64,000 bases of DNA from Eopsaltria australis (GCA_034509425.1 JAVTVJ010001163.1:221001-285000); one strand, 5' to 3'. Positions 39,389-52,945 are shown, numbered from the stretch's first letter. Program-made: numbers and translations. The notes: generated by a model not told the origin, from the letters alone.

Positions 39389-39519
39389 TTCAAGGTGAGG
39401 TTGGATGGGGCTTTGAACAACCTGATCTAGTGAAAGATGTCCCTAACCATGGCGGAGAGCTTGGGCTAAATGGTCTTTGGAAGTCCCTTCCAACCCAAAC
39501 CATTCTGTGATTCTATGAT
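39389..39519 (+). mobile_element. CR1 LINE 3' tail fragment
   Basis: The sequence has GAGGTTGGATGGGGCTTTGA, ACAACCTGATCTAGTG, a block near GAAGTCCCTTCCAACCC and the terminal CATTCTGTGATTCTATGA. This is a standard CR1 3' end kept over about 130 bases, and it is similar to the copy at 20050..20160. Confidence 0.93.
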
Positions 39520-42500
39520 AATTCAGAGAGAGCATGCAACTATTGAAATTTACAGTTAAGACTGATGTGCAAGGTATAGGCCCATACATTCCAATGACTG
39601 TAGGGCTGTTCACAGAATCACAATTAAACTCAGAGGGCTTATCTTCATTTTTTTACTTTGTATGTATTTTAAGATCATCTGGACTTTTAAACATGTCTTG
39701 AAATACAATTGTTTACTGTTTTTTTTTATCCAGAAAAAGGATTTGTATTTTAACCAGGATGATTAAACACATGAAATGAAGGGAATATAGTTGTGGTCCA
39801 GGTTTCCAACATCAATTCTTGAGGATCTAGCTTAAAAATACACAACTAGAATGCTGCAACATTCAGGGAGTAAGTTCTTAATTGAGAATGAGACCCACAA
39901 AGAAAGCCATGCTGAATACACACAAGCTCTATGAGCCGTGTCACAGCAAACCTTTATAGAATGGCCAATAGCAGTGTTATATGGAAAAGTGAATAACCTA
40001 ACAGATTTGCAATCTTTGTTGCTTTCTCCCATCTTAGTGGAGGGGGAAAATTAAAAAAAAAAAAAAAAACCAACAAAAAAAACTCTATGAAAATGAGTTC
40101 TGCTATACAAACTCATACTCATTGGCAACTTAACCAATGAACTCTCTGACCTGCAGTTGTAACTTTAACCAGAGAACCTCCTTTACATTTATTTACATTT
40201 GGACTTTCCACATCAAAATCTGTGTGTTAAAAAAATTTATCAGGGGTTGAAGTTAGGCCTCAACGGCCACTTGGAATTCTTTCCATTAGCAATTCCTATT
40301 GTAGTATGTGTAAAAGGGAGCTGCAGCAAAAGTGGCACATATCCAGAACACCACTAGGCACCTCCACAGTAAGTTAGAACAGGTTCTGAACATATGGGGA
40401 AGACACAACAACTGCCTCTAATATTTGAGCACATCGGGTGATATTCCTGAGAGAAGTAATCTTTGGTTGCTATTAAGCTAGTGAAGGGGAAACAAATATT
40501 TTTCAGACAAATGTTAAGTGCAGATGGTTTAAAATTATTCAAAACGTCAAATAAACAATCAAAATCGTTACATGCACAAAATTAACAGTTATTACATATT
40601 ACATATAAATTTAAAAAGGTTTACCACTATGGCACTCTTTCCTTTAACCTAAAAATTCTCATGTTTTCAAGAGTTTAGCAGACTAGGACATTAAAAGAGA
40701 CATAGAATGTTATATATTAAGTTTCTTCTGGGTCTGTATTCAGGAATAAGTAAAGGTAAAATGGTTGTTGAATTTAAATCTTTAATCTCAGTACAGAAAC
40801 TTATTTGTCATTCTGAAGTATAAAACAATCATTTTACAAGCCATTCATGTATAATATAGCCCACTGGTTCCTAATAGTAAAGAAAAAGAAAGTATAACTG
40901 AATCTCTAGCTATTATTAAATATGGAAAGTTAATACTAAATGGTACAAGAGGTTTTTTTCAGTTAGAAGAAAGTGGATTATTGAAAGCTAATCCGAGGTT
41001 TATTACTGGACTCTGTGGAATTAACACACTAGAGGCCTATCTATTTACACCTGGGTGGGATAATGGCAGGAACTGCAGATTAATATAACCTTTGTGTTCA
41101 TGCACAACCTTTTCATTATTTGCTTGTCTGTTTGTTTTTGTAGGAAGTTTATTTCTTCTGTTTACCAGACATATCAGGAGGTCTATAACTTACTATAGTT
41201 AATGAAGTAGCCACTGCATAGCACCTTTTCACAAAACTTTTTTGTGAAAAACATATTTAAAGAGGCAAACAACCTCTTTGGTTTTGTTTTAAATTATGCT
41301 GTTCTAATAGCAACCATTTTTCTGCATGCTTACATTGTTTTGAAATCAAAAGCTTTAATTACAACATGAAATGGAGCATCTAAGATTTTTGGCATTTAAC
41401 AAAAAAGCCATTATTATGGCCCCTGGTACATGGGGCAGTGACAGTGCACAGCCTGATCTAACTTCTGTAAAAATCATGAAGATATTGGAACTGATTAATC
41501 TGGATTTCAGCTGGATAAGCATTACAAAGAGCACTATACAAACACTGTAAGAAATAAAACATTCTTCTCTACAGAAGAATATACACTCTCCCTGGACACT
41601 ACTTAACCTTAAATAGAGGAGTGGAGTGTCAAATCCTCGTAGGTTTTAGCATCACACCTATGCTGGACTGTCCCAGCCATCATCATACTCATCTTCAGGC
41701 ATTTAAACAAGAGGTAGAAAGTTTTTGATTTCTTAGTGCACACTCAGTGAAAGCCCTACACCAACAGCCCATGTTCTCCACAGGCAAAAATTCATTAGCC
41801 CCTAAGTTTTCAGTTGTCTGTGTATGTAAATGAAAGGGGAGATGAGTCATGATAACTAATTGTTCCAGACTGAACAGGAGTGTGCAAGGTAATACGCAGA
41901 TAGTAAGGAGGATACAAGTATTAGAGCTTGAATTGAGTATAAATCTTAAACTAGCAGATTGATTAGGACATGCCTGCAGAAACAGCTTTGACCTTAAAGT
42001 CACAGTAAAAATCTGAGTCAGATTTACCACATCAGTGTACTAATATAGTGGTAAAAGACATTAGATTAGTATAATATTATACATTGAATGGCTACTATAT
42101 TAGAAGTAGACATATCAGAAATAGGCAATGATGAATTGAAGTTTCTATGCATGAATTACCACATACAGATTAGATACTGTACTTAATTTTTTAAAAAATA
42201 TTTGTTACCTTTTTTTTTTTTAGGAAAAGATGTTTATTTTGTTTTGTTTAAAATTTCAGAGGAAAGTGGTATAGTCTATTCTATCAGTAAAGCACAGAAA
42301 AATAGATCAGTAACACAGTTTATAAACTATGCTCTCAATCCATGCCATAGTGCTTTGAGAATGTGTCAACACTGAGCGATTTCCTTACCCAGCTCAAAAG
42401 CATCTTGGAGGCACCCCGGGCAATGTCTCATATACAGCCATTGAGGGTTATCCGCTCCAAAATAGCTGTTATAATCTGAATGGAAGAACCATAAATGATT

Positions 42501-45500
42501 CAATTGAAATCATGTCTGAAAATGCAAAAGGAAATGAACACAGAACAAACTACAACATTAGTGGGTCTAACAGTGTGCACACCTGAAGATCCAGAATTGA
42601 AGACTTTGGTGTTTCCCCTTACAGTTATCCTTCTCTATGAGACCATTGCTTTAAGATGCTGAGAATAGTACTTACAAAATTTACCTTTACTGATGTTTAG
42701 AAGAGTTATTTTGCATCATTTCAGATGTAAAGTTAACCAAAAACATCCAGTCACCTCTGACAAAACTGAAACTTGGTAGAGTCTCTCTCCCCACCCTTTC
42801 TTCTTTTCTCTTTGAAAGAGTTTAAGTATTCATATCTTACCTATAAAGTAGTTATAGTAAAGTACATAGCACCAACCTAGTCATAGCCTTCATAGGAAAA
42901 CCATGTTAAATAACAATATAGAGGCTAAATACTGGATCCAAGTGCAGCTTGCTTTGGGGGGTTTTTTTAACTTTATGAAGAAACTGAAACAGAAAAACAA
43001 TTTCTTCCCACAGAAAACGAATGGAATTCTATACAACCAACAAATAAAATTCCCAAAACACACAACAATTAGTTCTAGAATTGAGGGGCTGGTTAAAAGC
43101 AGTATACTTAGTAGAATAATTGTTATGGTTAAAAAGGACATCCCAGATTTATTTTGAATGGCAACCGCTTATTTTATTGTTTTCTCTTTGTCTATGTCTA
43201 ATGTAACAAATTTTTATTTTCTTCCATTAAGAACCATAAGGTTTTAAAATACTTTGTTTTCAAAATCACTTCAGAACAATAAAAGGGGGGATATAAGAAG
43301 CAAGTGTGTACTCTATGTAGTAAACAAATACCAAATAGTATGAGCAAGATAACATCGAATTGTATATTAAGTATCGCCTGAGGGATCACTAAGGTGATCT
43401 GCAAGTAATCAGAGTTACTTTGTTGAAGTAAACCTGTGCAACTGTTATCAATCCTAAAGACATTCCATAGGTATGAAGATGTTTATCAATAATGTCCTAT
43501 CAAAATGGATAGAATCTGTGTATGACCGATGACCTCCTATTGTGAGAAATAGCTGCAATTTACTTTGCCATAAGAAAAAGTTCTTACTCTTTTCAGATTA
43601 TGTACCCTGCTGCTTTTCATACAGAAAAGCATTCTCGAGAAGGCAGCGGTCCAAAAAAAGTAATACAACTGTAACAGTTTACGTACTTTTTACTGTTTTA
43701 TTTCCTTTTTCCAGGTATACTACCAAATATGCATAATCTTCTTTCTGACAGACACAACATAGGACAAAAATTCTTTAACAGAAATTTTAATTTTCCACTG
43801 TTTGTGGTGATCATATTTTTTTAATTGGCTGACTATCAGAACTGAGTTTTGAAAACCAGGCATCCTTTCCTTTTAATTTTTTTTCCAAACTACAATAATC
43901 TTTAGCATCCTAATTATTTTTGTGTGATTCATACCATGTCTTAAAGAGGATTCATTTGACACAAAATATAAAATATTTCCTATTTTTTAAGAAGATAAAA
44001 GTAGTCCTTTGAGTTATATTTTTCCTGAATATTTTGGTAGATACTTTAGTGTTGCCGCACTATAACAAAATATTTTTACAGGAAATTTCTGGTAGCAAAG
44101 GATTTTACTAAAATAATGCTCAACAACTAGAGACATGAATAAACTAAAAATTGAGAAGATGTTAGAATGTACAGCAACTGAGAGAAAATACTAGCTCACT
44201 AACAATTGTGAAATGAAACTTCCTCTCCTTGACTTCATTGATAATTTTTCTTCAATCATCCATCAACTTTTTTACAGAATCTGGAATTCTGATTAAGAAT
44301 CAGGTCCTGCATTTACTGAAAAACTGAAAGAGAAGATGGTACTGAGTTTTTTTCTAAATCCAGAAAACAGCAATACATAACACTGGGAGCAGCCAAATGG
44401 TTGTGAATTCAAGTGAAGACTGGGAGTTGATGCTTGTGGCTCCTTTTGTATTAAGTTTTTACAACACTGCAATAGTATACATCTTTCTTTAATTTTTGGT
44501 TCTTCTATCCAGAGTGGTGTATGTTATGTATGTGTATAATAGAGGATATCAACTCCATTCAGTCCCCAATACTCCTAGAGACAAGGAAAAAAATTACAAA
44601 GCTCTTTTCTCCTGCATTGTGAGGAAAGTCTTAACCATAGCATAATATAATACTCATCTTGAGAAGCACTTACAGTCACTCATATGGGAATGTTATTAAA
44701 AGCAATTCTATTCACTACATATTCAAGCAACAAGAGTAGAGGGATGGATTTCATGGCAAACAAGCAGCCACATGAACCCCAGCACAAATGAGGCCTGTTC
44801 TTCTGTATGTTTATATCTTGTATTTAACTGTAATTAACTGAATTCCTACCGCTGAATACTTCTTAAGAGCATGTCTATTCTCTACATGCAATACAGTAGG
44901 AGGGGACATAGTAGGTTCCCAACATTGGGACATTTATAGGGGTTCTATCTTCTAATGATGATTTCATAAGCATTTTTGTTGAACTCAACCGCTAAATTAG
45001 AAAGCTTTACATGGAAGCACAACAGAGATCAGTTTTTCTGAGCCTCAAAAGCTTCAGAGCCCTCTTCATTGTCCTTACTGACTTCTCACACTCTTCCAAA
45101 TCTCTTACTTGTACAGTTTGTCTGCTGCTACTACTTTCTACAGATAAAAACAAAACAAGCCATAGCAAAACAAATTTTTTAATGAAATCATTGCAGCAAC
45201 TTTTCCCCTAGTTTGGAAACATCTCACCAAGTCCCTTTCAAAAGCCTTGGGAATATTGAATAATCTTTTTCTGCTCCTTGATGCTAATGTCCTGAGCCCC
45301 ACATTCAGATTTTAACACTGACCAGCATTCAGCCAGGTAAATTATCAAATCAAGTTATAGTGGCCTACCAATTTACCTCCCATCAGCACCAAAGCAATAT
45401 CTTGTTAACCTGGTGTAACTGCATGATGTGTCTGAATTGAACACATGTGAGTAAAGGTTATTTCAGAAAGGAAGGACAGACTGAAAGAGCAGCCTATATC

Positions 45501-45939
45501 CACAAGGAAAAAGTAGAGTAGACATTTGAGCAAACTGTTTAACTTTAAAGGCAATTAGGCAATGAAATTACTTGCCTGAGGAAGTAGTTTAGACAATGTA
45601 ATGAGAAGTGCTTAAAATAGAATAAACTATTTGCAAGACAGATACAGATGTAAATAATCCTCCATGTTTTGAGCTAGATGAATCAGGAGAGATATCTTTT
45701 CTATTGAGATGTCTGACTATAAAATGGTATTCTCTTTCTTTGGGAACAGCTTTCCAACTTATGACTGTTTACACCTGTTCTGACTACTAAAGTGAAACTG
45801 CTCTCCAAAAGGCAGTTTAACCTCACTGTATCATTATAAAGTGGATTTATTCATAACAAGCATCTATGAAAAACTTCCAACAAAAAAGTCCTTAGTCAGG
45901 GAGATGCACATTGTTGCAAAAATGGATTGTTTCTCTAAG
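39520..45939. other. AT-rich DNA, nothing recognised
   Basis: No gene, RNA gene or transposon was identified. A run of 17 A lies at 40053..40069. The longest frame (111 codons, minus strand, 41695..42030) lacks any recognisable domain. Confidence 0.55.
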
Positions 45940-46155
45940 TGCTTATATGGCCCCATTGCTATAGCATCCAAGTGCCTTACAAACATTAATGAATGTATTC
46001 TCACAACACCCCTGGGAGATAGAGATAGTATTATTAGCTAATGCACAAAGAGTAGCTTGTCCAAAGTCACACAGAAAGTCTGTGGCACAGCCAAGACTCA
46101 AAACTGTGATTTCCTGCCCACTGCTGTAACCATGACTATATTCTCCTGTCCATAT
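45940..46155 (+). mobile_element. Ancient MIR-like SINE relic
   Basis: The sequence follows the conserved 3' half of amniote MIR elements: CAAGTGCCTTACAAACATTA, then TCTCACAACACCCCTGGGAG, TAGTATTATTAGCTAATGCA, TTGTCCAAAGTCACACAGAA and TGTGGCACAGCCAAGACTCA. The block TTGCCCAAGGTCACACAG is the hallmark of MIR in mammals and of related elements in reptiles. Birds keep few such copies. Substitutions are spread over the whole length, as expected for an old insertion. The exact subfamily cannot be named by eye. Confidence 0.72.
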
Positions 46156-46697
46156 ACAGCATTTCAAAATATATTACATATAACTCAGATCTTTAAACAG
46201 TAAGGCTTTCTGTTCAGCTGCAGATCCAACCACTGACCTAATAAAGAAAAATAACTTTGTTTATCAGGAAGCTTCATTACAGCAACAAATTTGCAGGTTA
46301 CTCAAACAATGACAGTTATATGGACCATAACTGGTACTGATATATGAGAGCAATGAAAGAGAATTCCCTGATCATCACATTCAGAACAGGAGACATCATA
46401 TCCAGAACATGACTTTGATACCTAAATATTTTCCTTCAGATAATGTCCATTATACAGAGAAGTCTTGTTTTGAGAATAAAGGGAAGAAAAAAAAAAAAAG
46501 AAGAAAAAGAAAGGCTAGCTGTATTCCCCAAATAGTTCCTTTTGGGTAAACTATTTCTGCAATAAAAGGACACACACTGTATTTCCAGCTGTAATGAGGT
46601 CAGAACTGGAGGGACAACTGCATTAAGTGTATTTACACCTGAATATTGGAGAATATGACATATATCTGATATTATAATAATGTAAATATATGATATT

Positions 46698-46728
<31 letters not shown>

Positions 46729-46735
46729 GATAGAT
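46698..46735. repeat. (GATA)n microsatellite
   Basis: About 7.75 perfect GATA units are followed by an interrupted unit. A likely length-polymorphic locus. Confidence 0.95.
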
Positions 46736-47405
46736 TTTTGCAGTCATTTAATGAATTCAGAGATCTGATCAAAGGATAGGATTATTCTAATTCAGGAACA
46801 CAGCAACTTGTCCTTTGTTTTGGCAGAGAGGAAGCCTAGGCATTACATTTTTTCTCAGATGCTAAACAATTAAAAAAGAGAAAATAGTGGACAATTGAAT
46901 AGGTAACGGAAAAAGGTATGAAGTGTATAGTGTATCACAAAATAAATAATGATCCAAAAATACAATATTATTTTAACAAAGTGAAGTATAATCTTGGAAT
47001 TTATTGGCAGAAACAAAAGACAAAGTAAGCAGTGTCTCCTGAAGTTCCAACAACAGCACTTTTCTCAGTTCATGGCTTCATCTTTTAAGAAAGATGTAGA
47101 TAAATTAGACCTGGTTTTAATTAGCGCTACCAGTATAGGAAAGGGGATTTACACTAGATACTAATTGAAAACAGCTCATCTGCTGGGACAATTAAATAAT
47201 GGAGCTGTTTATTATTGATAGAGAATTCACATTTCAACACATGTTTAAGAATAAGTTAATAAATACCCATTGGGGTGATCTTAATTCACATAAGAGGATA
47301 TACTAGACAGTGTCCTCAGCTCCATTTCAGCCTAATACATAGATTTAATCACTGCACAAACAATTATTCAGATCACTTATTGTCCAAGAACTCCTATTGT
47401 AGAAT

Positions 47406-47508
47406 CTCTTATTCCCTCTCTCCCCATCTCTATTACTTATCTTCTTTTCTTTCTTCCTCTTTCCCCCATCAGTTCTCTCTCTTTCAGCCCTCCCTCTGTC
47501 CTTTCTGT
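47406..47508 (+). repeat. Pyrimidine-rich tract
   Basis: About 100 bases on the plus strand are nearly all C and T, with two CAG trinucleotides near the end (about 47470 and 47485). It looks like a long polypyrimidine tract with possible 3' splice sites, but no downstream exon can be supported. Confidence 0.6.
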
Positions 47509-48483
47509 GTGCACTTAAAGTCATACACCCCTACTTGGACTGGAAATTCCTGAGATGCCTGCATTTAGCAACCTTAGCTTGTTAAGGAACATCCTATTCT
47601 TAGAGATCAGATATCTGTTCCCTACAGACTATATCAAGATCCAAATTTAGATAAAATATTATTTAAGCTCCTTACACTCTCACTACAGGACCAGAAAACT
47701 GCAGTGAGTGGGTACTTCTGGGTAATTTTTATTATCATTTTTATTACCAGAGTAAGATGAAGATAGACTGTACATTAGTGAAATTATCAGGTTAAAGAAA
47801 AAGAGACTCTTGATATTAAAGAGCTTAGGTGCTCAGTTCAGTTGCAGGAATAGTTTTTAATTTTCTCTGGTTCTCACAAGTACAGGGCAAGATTTTTTTG
47901 CCTGTTCACTACCATCACAGCTACCTGTGCATGTATGCACATGCAAAAAACCTCCTCCAACTTAACCTGTTGTGCATGGATCATTCGGTTTCATAAAAAC
48001 CAATGTCACATGAAAGAGAAAAAACGGTCCTGTACCATAAGATGGTCTCCTTTTATTTCTTTTGAGACTGCTGACCCAGGAATTGGGTAGAGATAAATGG
48101 AAGTGCACTCAAATGAAGGGATAATAGGATTTAATCGTTCCTAGTTCTAGGTGAAATGCAGTCAAACAGGAGTGTAGGAACTGTTTCTAACAAAGGGCTA
48201 AAGAGCACCCTCTTGGAGATATAATCCCCTCTGGGACTGTTTCCTAATACTGAAATCAGGCCATGTTATCTGGTTAGAACAGGTTCTTTGCCCTACTTTT
48301 TTCCCACATATATAAAGCTGACTGGGACAAACTATTCTGTTATCTGAAATTATAAAAAAGCCATAACAATATCAACAAATGTATTTTGACTGTTTGAAGT
48401 AGCAGCCTGCATAGCTCCCACTAAGGAGTACAGTCCCTTATACAAAAAATCCATATTCACTGGCATAGGGTTATCAGAATAGC

Positions 48484-48515
48484 TATATATACATATACAT
48501 ACATACATACATACT

Positions 48516-48549
<34 letters not shown>

Positions 48550-48551
48550 GT
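48484..48551. repeat. (ACAT)n and (TA)n microsatellite
   Basis: TA pairs run into about four ACAT units and then a longer TA array with one TTA break. It is a compound repeat that is likely to vary in length. Confidence 0.92.
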
Positions 48552-49444
48552 GCGCAGTTTAGAAGTGACAGGATAAAAGATTGACTAAAAGCTCACACGT
48601 CTGGCAAGTCCAGAAGTGCACACATGAAGCAAAGTCCTTACTTGAGGAGAAAATCAGCCTTTGCCTAGAATGTGCAGGAACCTGCAGGATGCTTTTCAGA
48701 CAATCTGGAAAGAAAGACTACTGAAGTTACAGCGGGTACCAGAGAGCCCACTTACAAGATGTTAGCAAGGGCCCTCTGCTGTGAAGTGTGTGGAATGCCT
48801 GGCCAAACACTAATGAAGAAAGCCACAGGAACCCCATACTGGAAACTGAAAGTTAAGCAGTTAAATATGAACATATGGAGCTAGGCAAGCTGTAGGAGTC
48901 CCAGATAGTTGTGATGGTTTAGACAATAGTACTCATCATTCCTCACAGGATGATCATACCAATGAGTCCCAGAATTGAGAGTATCAGTTAAAATGGATGG
49001 CTTCACTTAAAACGGACAACCACCATCAATATAATCAGTGAAGGGAGTCATGATGACTCAGTGAAAAAAAAAAACCAACATAAAATTGACATTTGGTCAT
49101 GATCAGCATTGTGCTAATTTTACCAGGAGCTAACAGATTGTCAACCACATACAGGGGGAAGATCTTAGAGAATGGCAAGTGAAGAACATTCACTCTTGCA
49201 AAAGGTGATATTTTATTCTTTGCATTAATAATCTCTGATATAATATGACAATACTGAAAGACAGTCAGAAATCTAGTTGTGGGGAAAGCACACAGCCTTT
49301 CTAACTTCCACACAGAAAACAAGGGCCCAATGACTGAGAAAGTTTGAGGAATCACTGATATCACCCAGAATCTCAAATGAAAACATGAGTCCACTTCATG
49401 TAGCTTCATTTCACTTGGTAACAGAGATAATTTCCTCCTATTTT

Positions 49445-49613
49445 ACAGTCATGGAGTCAGAGAGTAGTTCTGGAGATCACCTAGTCAAATCTTCCTGCTC
49501 AGAGCAGGGTCAACAGGTGATGCAGGTCACTCAGAACTGTTTCTCTCTGAGGGTGCAGATCACCAGACCCTGATGAACATCCTCTTCTAGTGTTCGAACA
49601 CCCTTACAAATTA
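49445..49613 (-). mobile_element. CR1 LINE fragment, minus strand
   Basis: The plus strand reads as the usual reverse-oriented CR1 text: CTGGAGATCACCTAGTCAAA, CTGCTCAGAGCAGGGTCAAC, GGTCACTCAGAACTG and then CTTCTAGTGTTCGAACACCC. The first part is the region next to the CR1 3' end. The terminal tail is worn, and an A/T-rich stretch follows at 49610..49640. Confidence 0.82.
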
Positions 49614-51469
49614 AAAAAAATTAAAAAAAAAATAAATTGCATTCCAATTTATGCGCATTTTCTCTTGACTCATCATATTAATTTAGGCAGAACTCAACCT
49701 AAATGGAAGAAATCAAGGGGAAATGTTGCTAAGAGAAGAGGGTGACAGAATCAGTTGTTCAGCTAAGCAGTAGCATGCAATACTTACTACCACAAGTACC
49801 TACAGGCCACCACGGCAAAGATGTCTTCCATGGGCTTCCATATACACAGAAATTTTACTGCAGTCAACTCCACATGAGTCCTGGCAATAAGCTACATGGA
49901 TAATGTTTTCTTGCCCCAAAACTTTATATGGAATTTATGTTATTTGATAAGAACAAAAATGACACCTACCTGACAGTCTAAGAAATAGAAATTTGCAAAA
50001 CACTGACAGAAGTTTGAGCTAAGGCAGCTTACAATATTTATTGCTAAAATAAAGTTTAAGGCAATATTTAAAAATCCATGTAGAACATGCATATAGCATA
50101 TAAAAATTAAAATATCAATAGTATTTTCAAGCTTTGTTCAAATTATCAGAGATTAAATTCCCAATGATTGAGTGAAGAGGTTAAGGAAAGTAAGAGCAAA
50201 CTGTTAATTGCATCTTTAAATTCCTGCTGATTTTATTTTGTTTAATTAAGGATTAATAGTTCAAACTTTTCATCAACAGTAAGTAACATAACAGAGTAAA
50301 ATCATATTCCAGACATTGTAAAAAAAAAAGGATTTTCAGGGAAGCTGAGAGACAAGATCACATCATGCTATATTTTTTTTACAAAATAAAGGTAAAAATA
50401 AGAGAAATAAATTTTTAAAAGCCCTGATACCCAATATCTTGGTTTGCTTTCTCCTCAGCAATAAAGCAGATTAATTTTGAGCAAGGACTTTATCACAACC
50501 CTCCTAAATGTTTCCACGATCCTAAAGAATGTAGCATGTTCCAAAAAGAAGAAGAACACTACAAATAATTGCTTATAATCAATAATATTTATGATAAAAG
50601 AACTTTAAAAAACTCCTCTCTGGTCATTCCAATATAATTATTATTTCCTAGTGTTTTCTATGCCCCTTGCCCTACCCTCCAGCAGTAGCGCTGCTGCCTC
50701 GAGCTGCCATGAGCTGTCCCTTCAGCACCACAACACCCCACAACAGCTGTTAAACTACTCAAAGCCCTCCAATCAACTCCATCAGTTAAGTGTCTCGTGA
50801 AAGAAGAGTGCTACCACCCTATTCAGACTCTAGGGATATATATTTAAATGCCATAAATTAAACTATTCAAATTGAGTTCTGAGTTACGCATATGTAAAAG
50901 TAGTCATTTAGAAGAAACTAGGAACACTGGTAATTTCATAAATCACTACTTGTATAAAAGAAAAAGAAATTCCTTCAAAACTATGTATTTAAGAAATCTA
51001 TATATGTTTGAAAATCCTGTCAGAATTGCAAAGCAAGAAATCATGTCTTCTCAACAACTAAGAATGCATAATAGAATTCCTTTAAATAGCCAACTGATTT
51101 CACTATTATTTACTACCACTTTATAAAAATTAATTGTTTATAAGGGTGATAAGAGTAGATTTTCCTTCCAAAACATTCGAGTGTCTATACGATACAAAAT
51201 CCCTTCTCTGTAAGCACTAAAAAATCCTATGAAACAATGTCTTTGCTGTGATACAAACTGTGTTTCTTAGTCAATAGAAAAAATTGGAAAAAAATTCTGA
51301 GACTGTCACCTATGCATATACATACCAAGATGAAATTAAAAGTCCAGGTTTAAAACCAGCACTAACTGCATTAAACTCTAGAAAGACTATGTAAATAGCC
51401 AAAAAGTCATTGTCTTCTACTGTATGTTTATACCTATAAACACTGTTGCAAATTTCAAATGTAACTAAA
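49614..51469. other. AT-rich DNA, nothing recognised
   Basis: This is unique-looking sequence with a small GC-richer patch at about 50660..50760. No gene or transposon was recognised. Confidence 0.5.
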
Positions 51470-52025
51470 TGTCCTGGGTTCAGCTAGGATATAGTTCATT
51501 TCTTCTCAGTATCTGTTACAGTGCTGCATTTGGGATTTAGAATGAGAATGGTGTTCATAACACACTGAAGTTTCGGTTTTTTGAGAAGTCATGTTTATCC
51601 TAAGTCAAAGACCCTTGTGTTTTCCCTCGTCTCGTGCTCTTCCTCTGAAAAGAAACTGAGTGAGAGCACAGCTGAGACAAGTGACCCAAACAGACCAAAG
51701 GGATATTCCACACCATAGAACATTTTATAAATTGGGGGAGTTACCCAGAACAGGAGTCCAGCCTGGGTTCAGGAAGGAAGGTCTGGAATCTGTCATCAGG
51801 TGGTGAGCAATTGCATTGTGCATCACTTGTTTGTCTGTTTTACTTTTTTACTATCATCATTATTATGATTTACCATTATTATTGTATTTTACTGGATTTT
51901 CAACTATTAAACTGATTGTACCTCAACATACAATTTTTACTTCAGTTCTCCTCCCCATTCAGGGAGGAGGTTTGAGAGAGTGGCTATGTGGTGTTTTATC
52001 TCCAGCTAGGCTTAAAACCGTAACA
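51470..52025 (+). mobile_element. Avian ERV 5' LTR (TGTCCTGGGTTCAGCTAGG type)
   Basis: The element starts TGTCCTGGGTTCAGC and ends TTAAAACCGTAACA, so it has TG and CA ends. Inside are GGTGGTGAGCAATTGCATTG, TGTGCATCACTTG, a TATAAA at 51726..51731 and an ATTAAA poly(A) signal at 51905..51910. This is the layout of a very common bird ERV LTR. A primer-binding site and leader follow directly, so it is the 5' LTR of a provirus and not a solo LTR. Class I would guess ERVL-like, but the primer-binding site fits lysine tRNA, so the class is left open. Confidence 0.85.
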
Positions 52026-52945
52026 GTCCTTTTTGGCACCCAATGAGGGGCTTGAGGGGTTGAGATAATAACAGATCTGACCAGAGGGTGTTAAAAGAAA
52101 ATTATTATAAACAATTAACTGTATTGGTTTAACAGTTGCTAGTTACAATGTGGACTAATTTGCTCTCACATTTGTGGCTTTTTGTCTCTATTATACCAGC
52201 AATGCATTACTTGCAGGACACGTTCTCCATGATGTGTTTCATAGGATGGGCTCATGTTACAAGTGTCACTGGTCAGGACACCAATCTGGTGTCTGCACTC
52301 AGTATTGCAGGCACTCTGTGCTTTGGGAGTCATCTCCTGGGAATGGTTAATAGTCATGCTTTTGTTGTTTTCTCTGCAGAGGAATAACCTATGGGGAAGA
52401 CACCTTCCTAATTTTTTTCTCCCCTATTTTTTTGCTTTCTTGTCCTCCAGGCTGATTATAGTAGTTCAGCGTTTTAAAGATTTTGAATATCCTTTGACTA
52501 CCCTTGAAACCAAACTGGTTTTTTTGCTAGAAGCATGTTGTTCTGTATGGTTCAGGTATTCTTTAAAGTCAGACAAATAATTAAGATTATTATCCAGAGG
52601 TCTGCCCAAAAGCTGGATATTTCAGAGTTGTGGGGTGCATGGGATTGTACGGACAAGTACCCAGGGCAGTGGGCACCTCCAACATGTTTGCACCCTACCC
52701 CTGAATCAGTCCAGAAGCCAGAAAAACTAGTAAAATATTTTTTAAGTGTGCTGCCACCTGACACTCCAAAGAGGACCCAAACCACTGCAATGTGTTGGGG
52801 CCTGGCCCAGGTTCATTGAGCCATCTTCAACCCTGCTCAGTATGCACAGGAAGAAAAGAAGGTCTCTAAATCTGACAATGAGACAACAACAGGCCCTGCA
52901 ACTGCTCCAACCACCATGACAGACACGGTAGCCGCTGTGTAATAG
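52026..52945 (+). mobile_element. Internal leader of a broken ERV provirus
   Basis: The sequence continues from the 5' LTR through a primer-binding site into an untranslated leader and a gag-proximal stretch. Open frames are short and broken, with no intact capsid, protease or polymerase motif. The provirus ends before any recognisable polymerase, and no second LTR of this type follows in the window, so the copy is truncated or was cut by a later deletion. The right boundary, near 52945, is approximate. Confidence 0.6.
52034..52051 (+). other. ERV primer-binding site, lysine-tRNA-like
   Basis: Eighteen bases starting TGGCACCCAA lie eight bases beyond the LTR end. They differ at about three positions from the site complementary to lysine tRNA 1,2 used by several retroviruses. 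The changes are what is expected of an old copy. Confidence 0.6.

Larger units (their letters stand above)
46156..49444. other. AT-rich DNA with microsatellites, no gene
   Basis: This segment contains the GATA and TA microsatellites and a pyrimidine-rich tract, listed separately. The short frames inside the repeats, such as an Ile/Tyr/Ser-rich one over the GATA array, are repeat translations. Confidence 0.55.

Noticed and set aside
46697..48551. Regular short repeats considered as a CRISPR-like array or satellite
   Set aside because: They are ordinary GATA, ACAT and TA microsatellites without spacers, in a vertebrate genome.
52136..52387. Plus-strand frame of 83 codons with a hydrophobic stretch
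   Set aside because: It lies within the ERV leader. It is retroviral non-coding sequence that happens to be open, not a host membrane protein.
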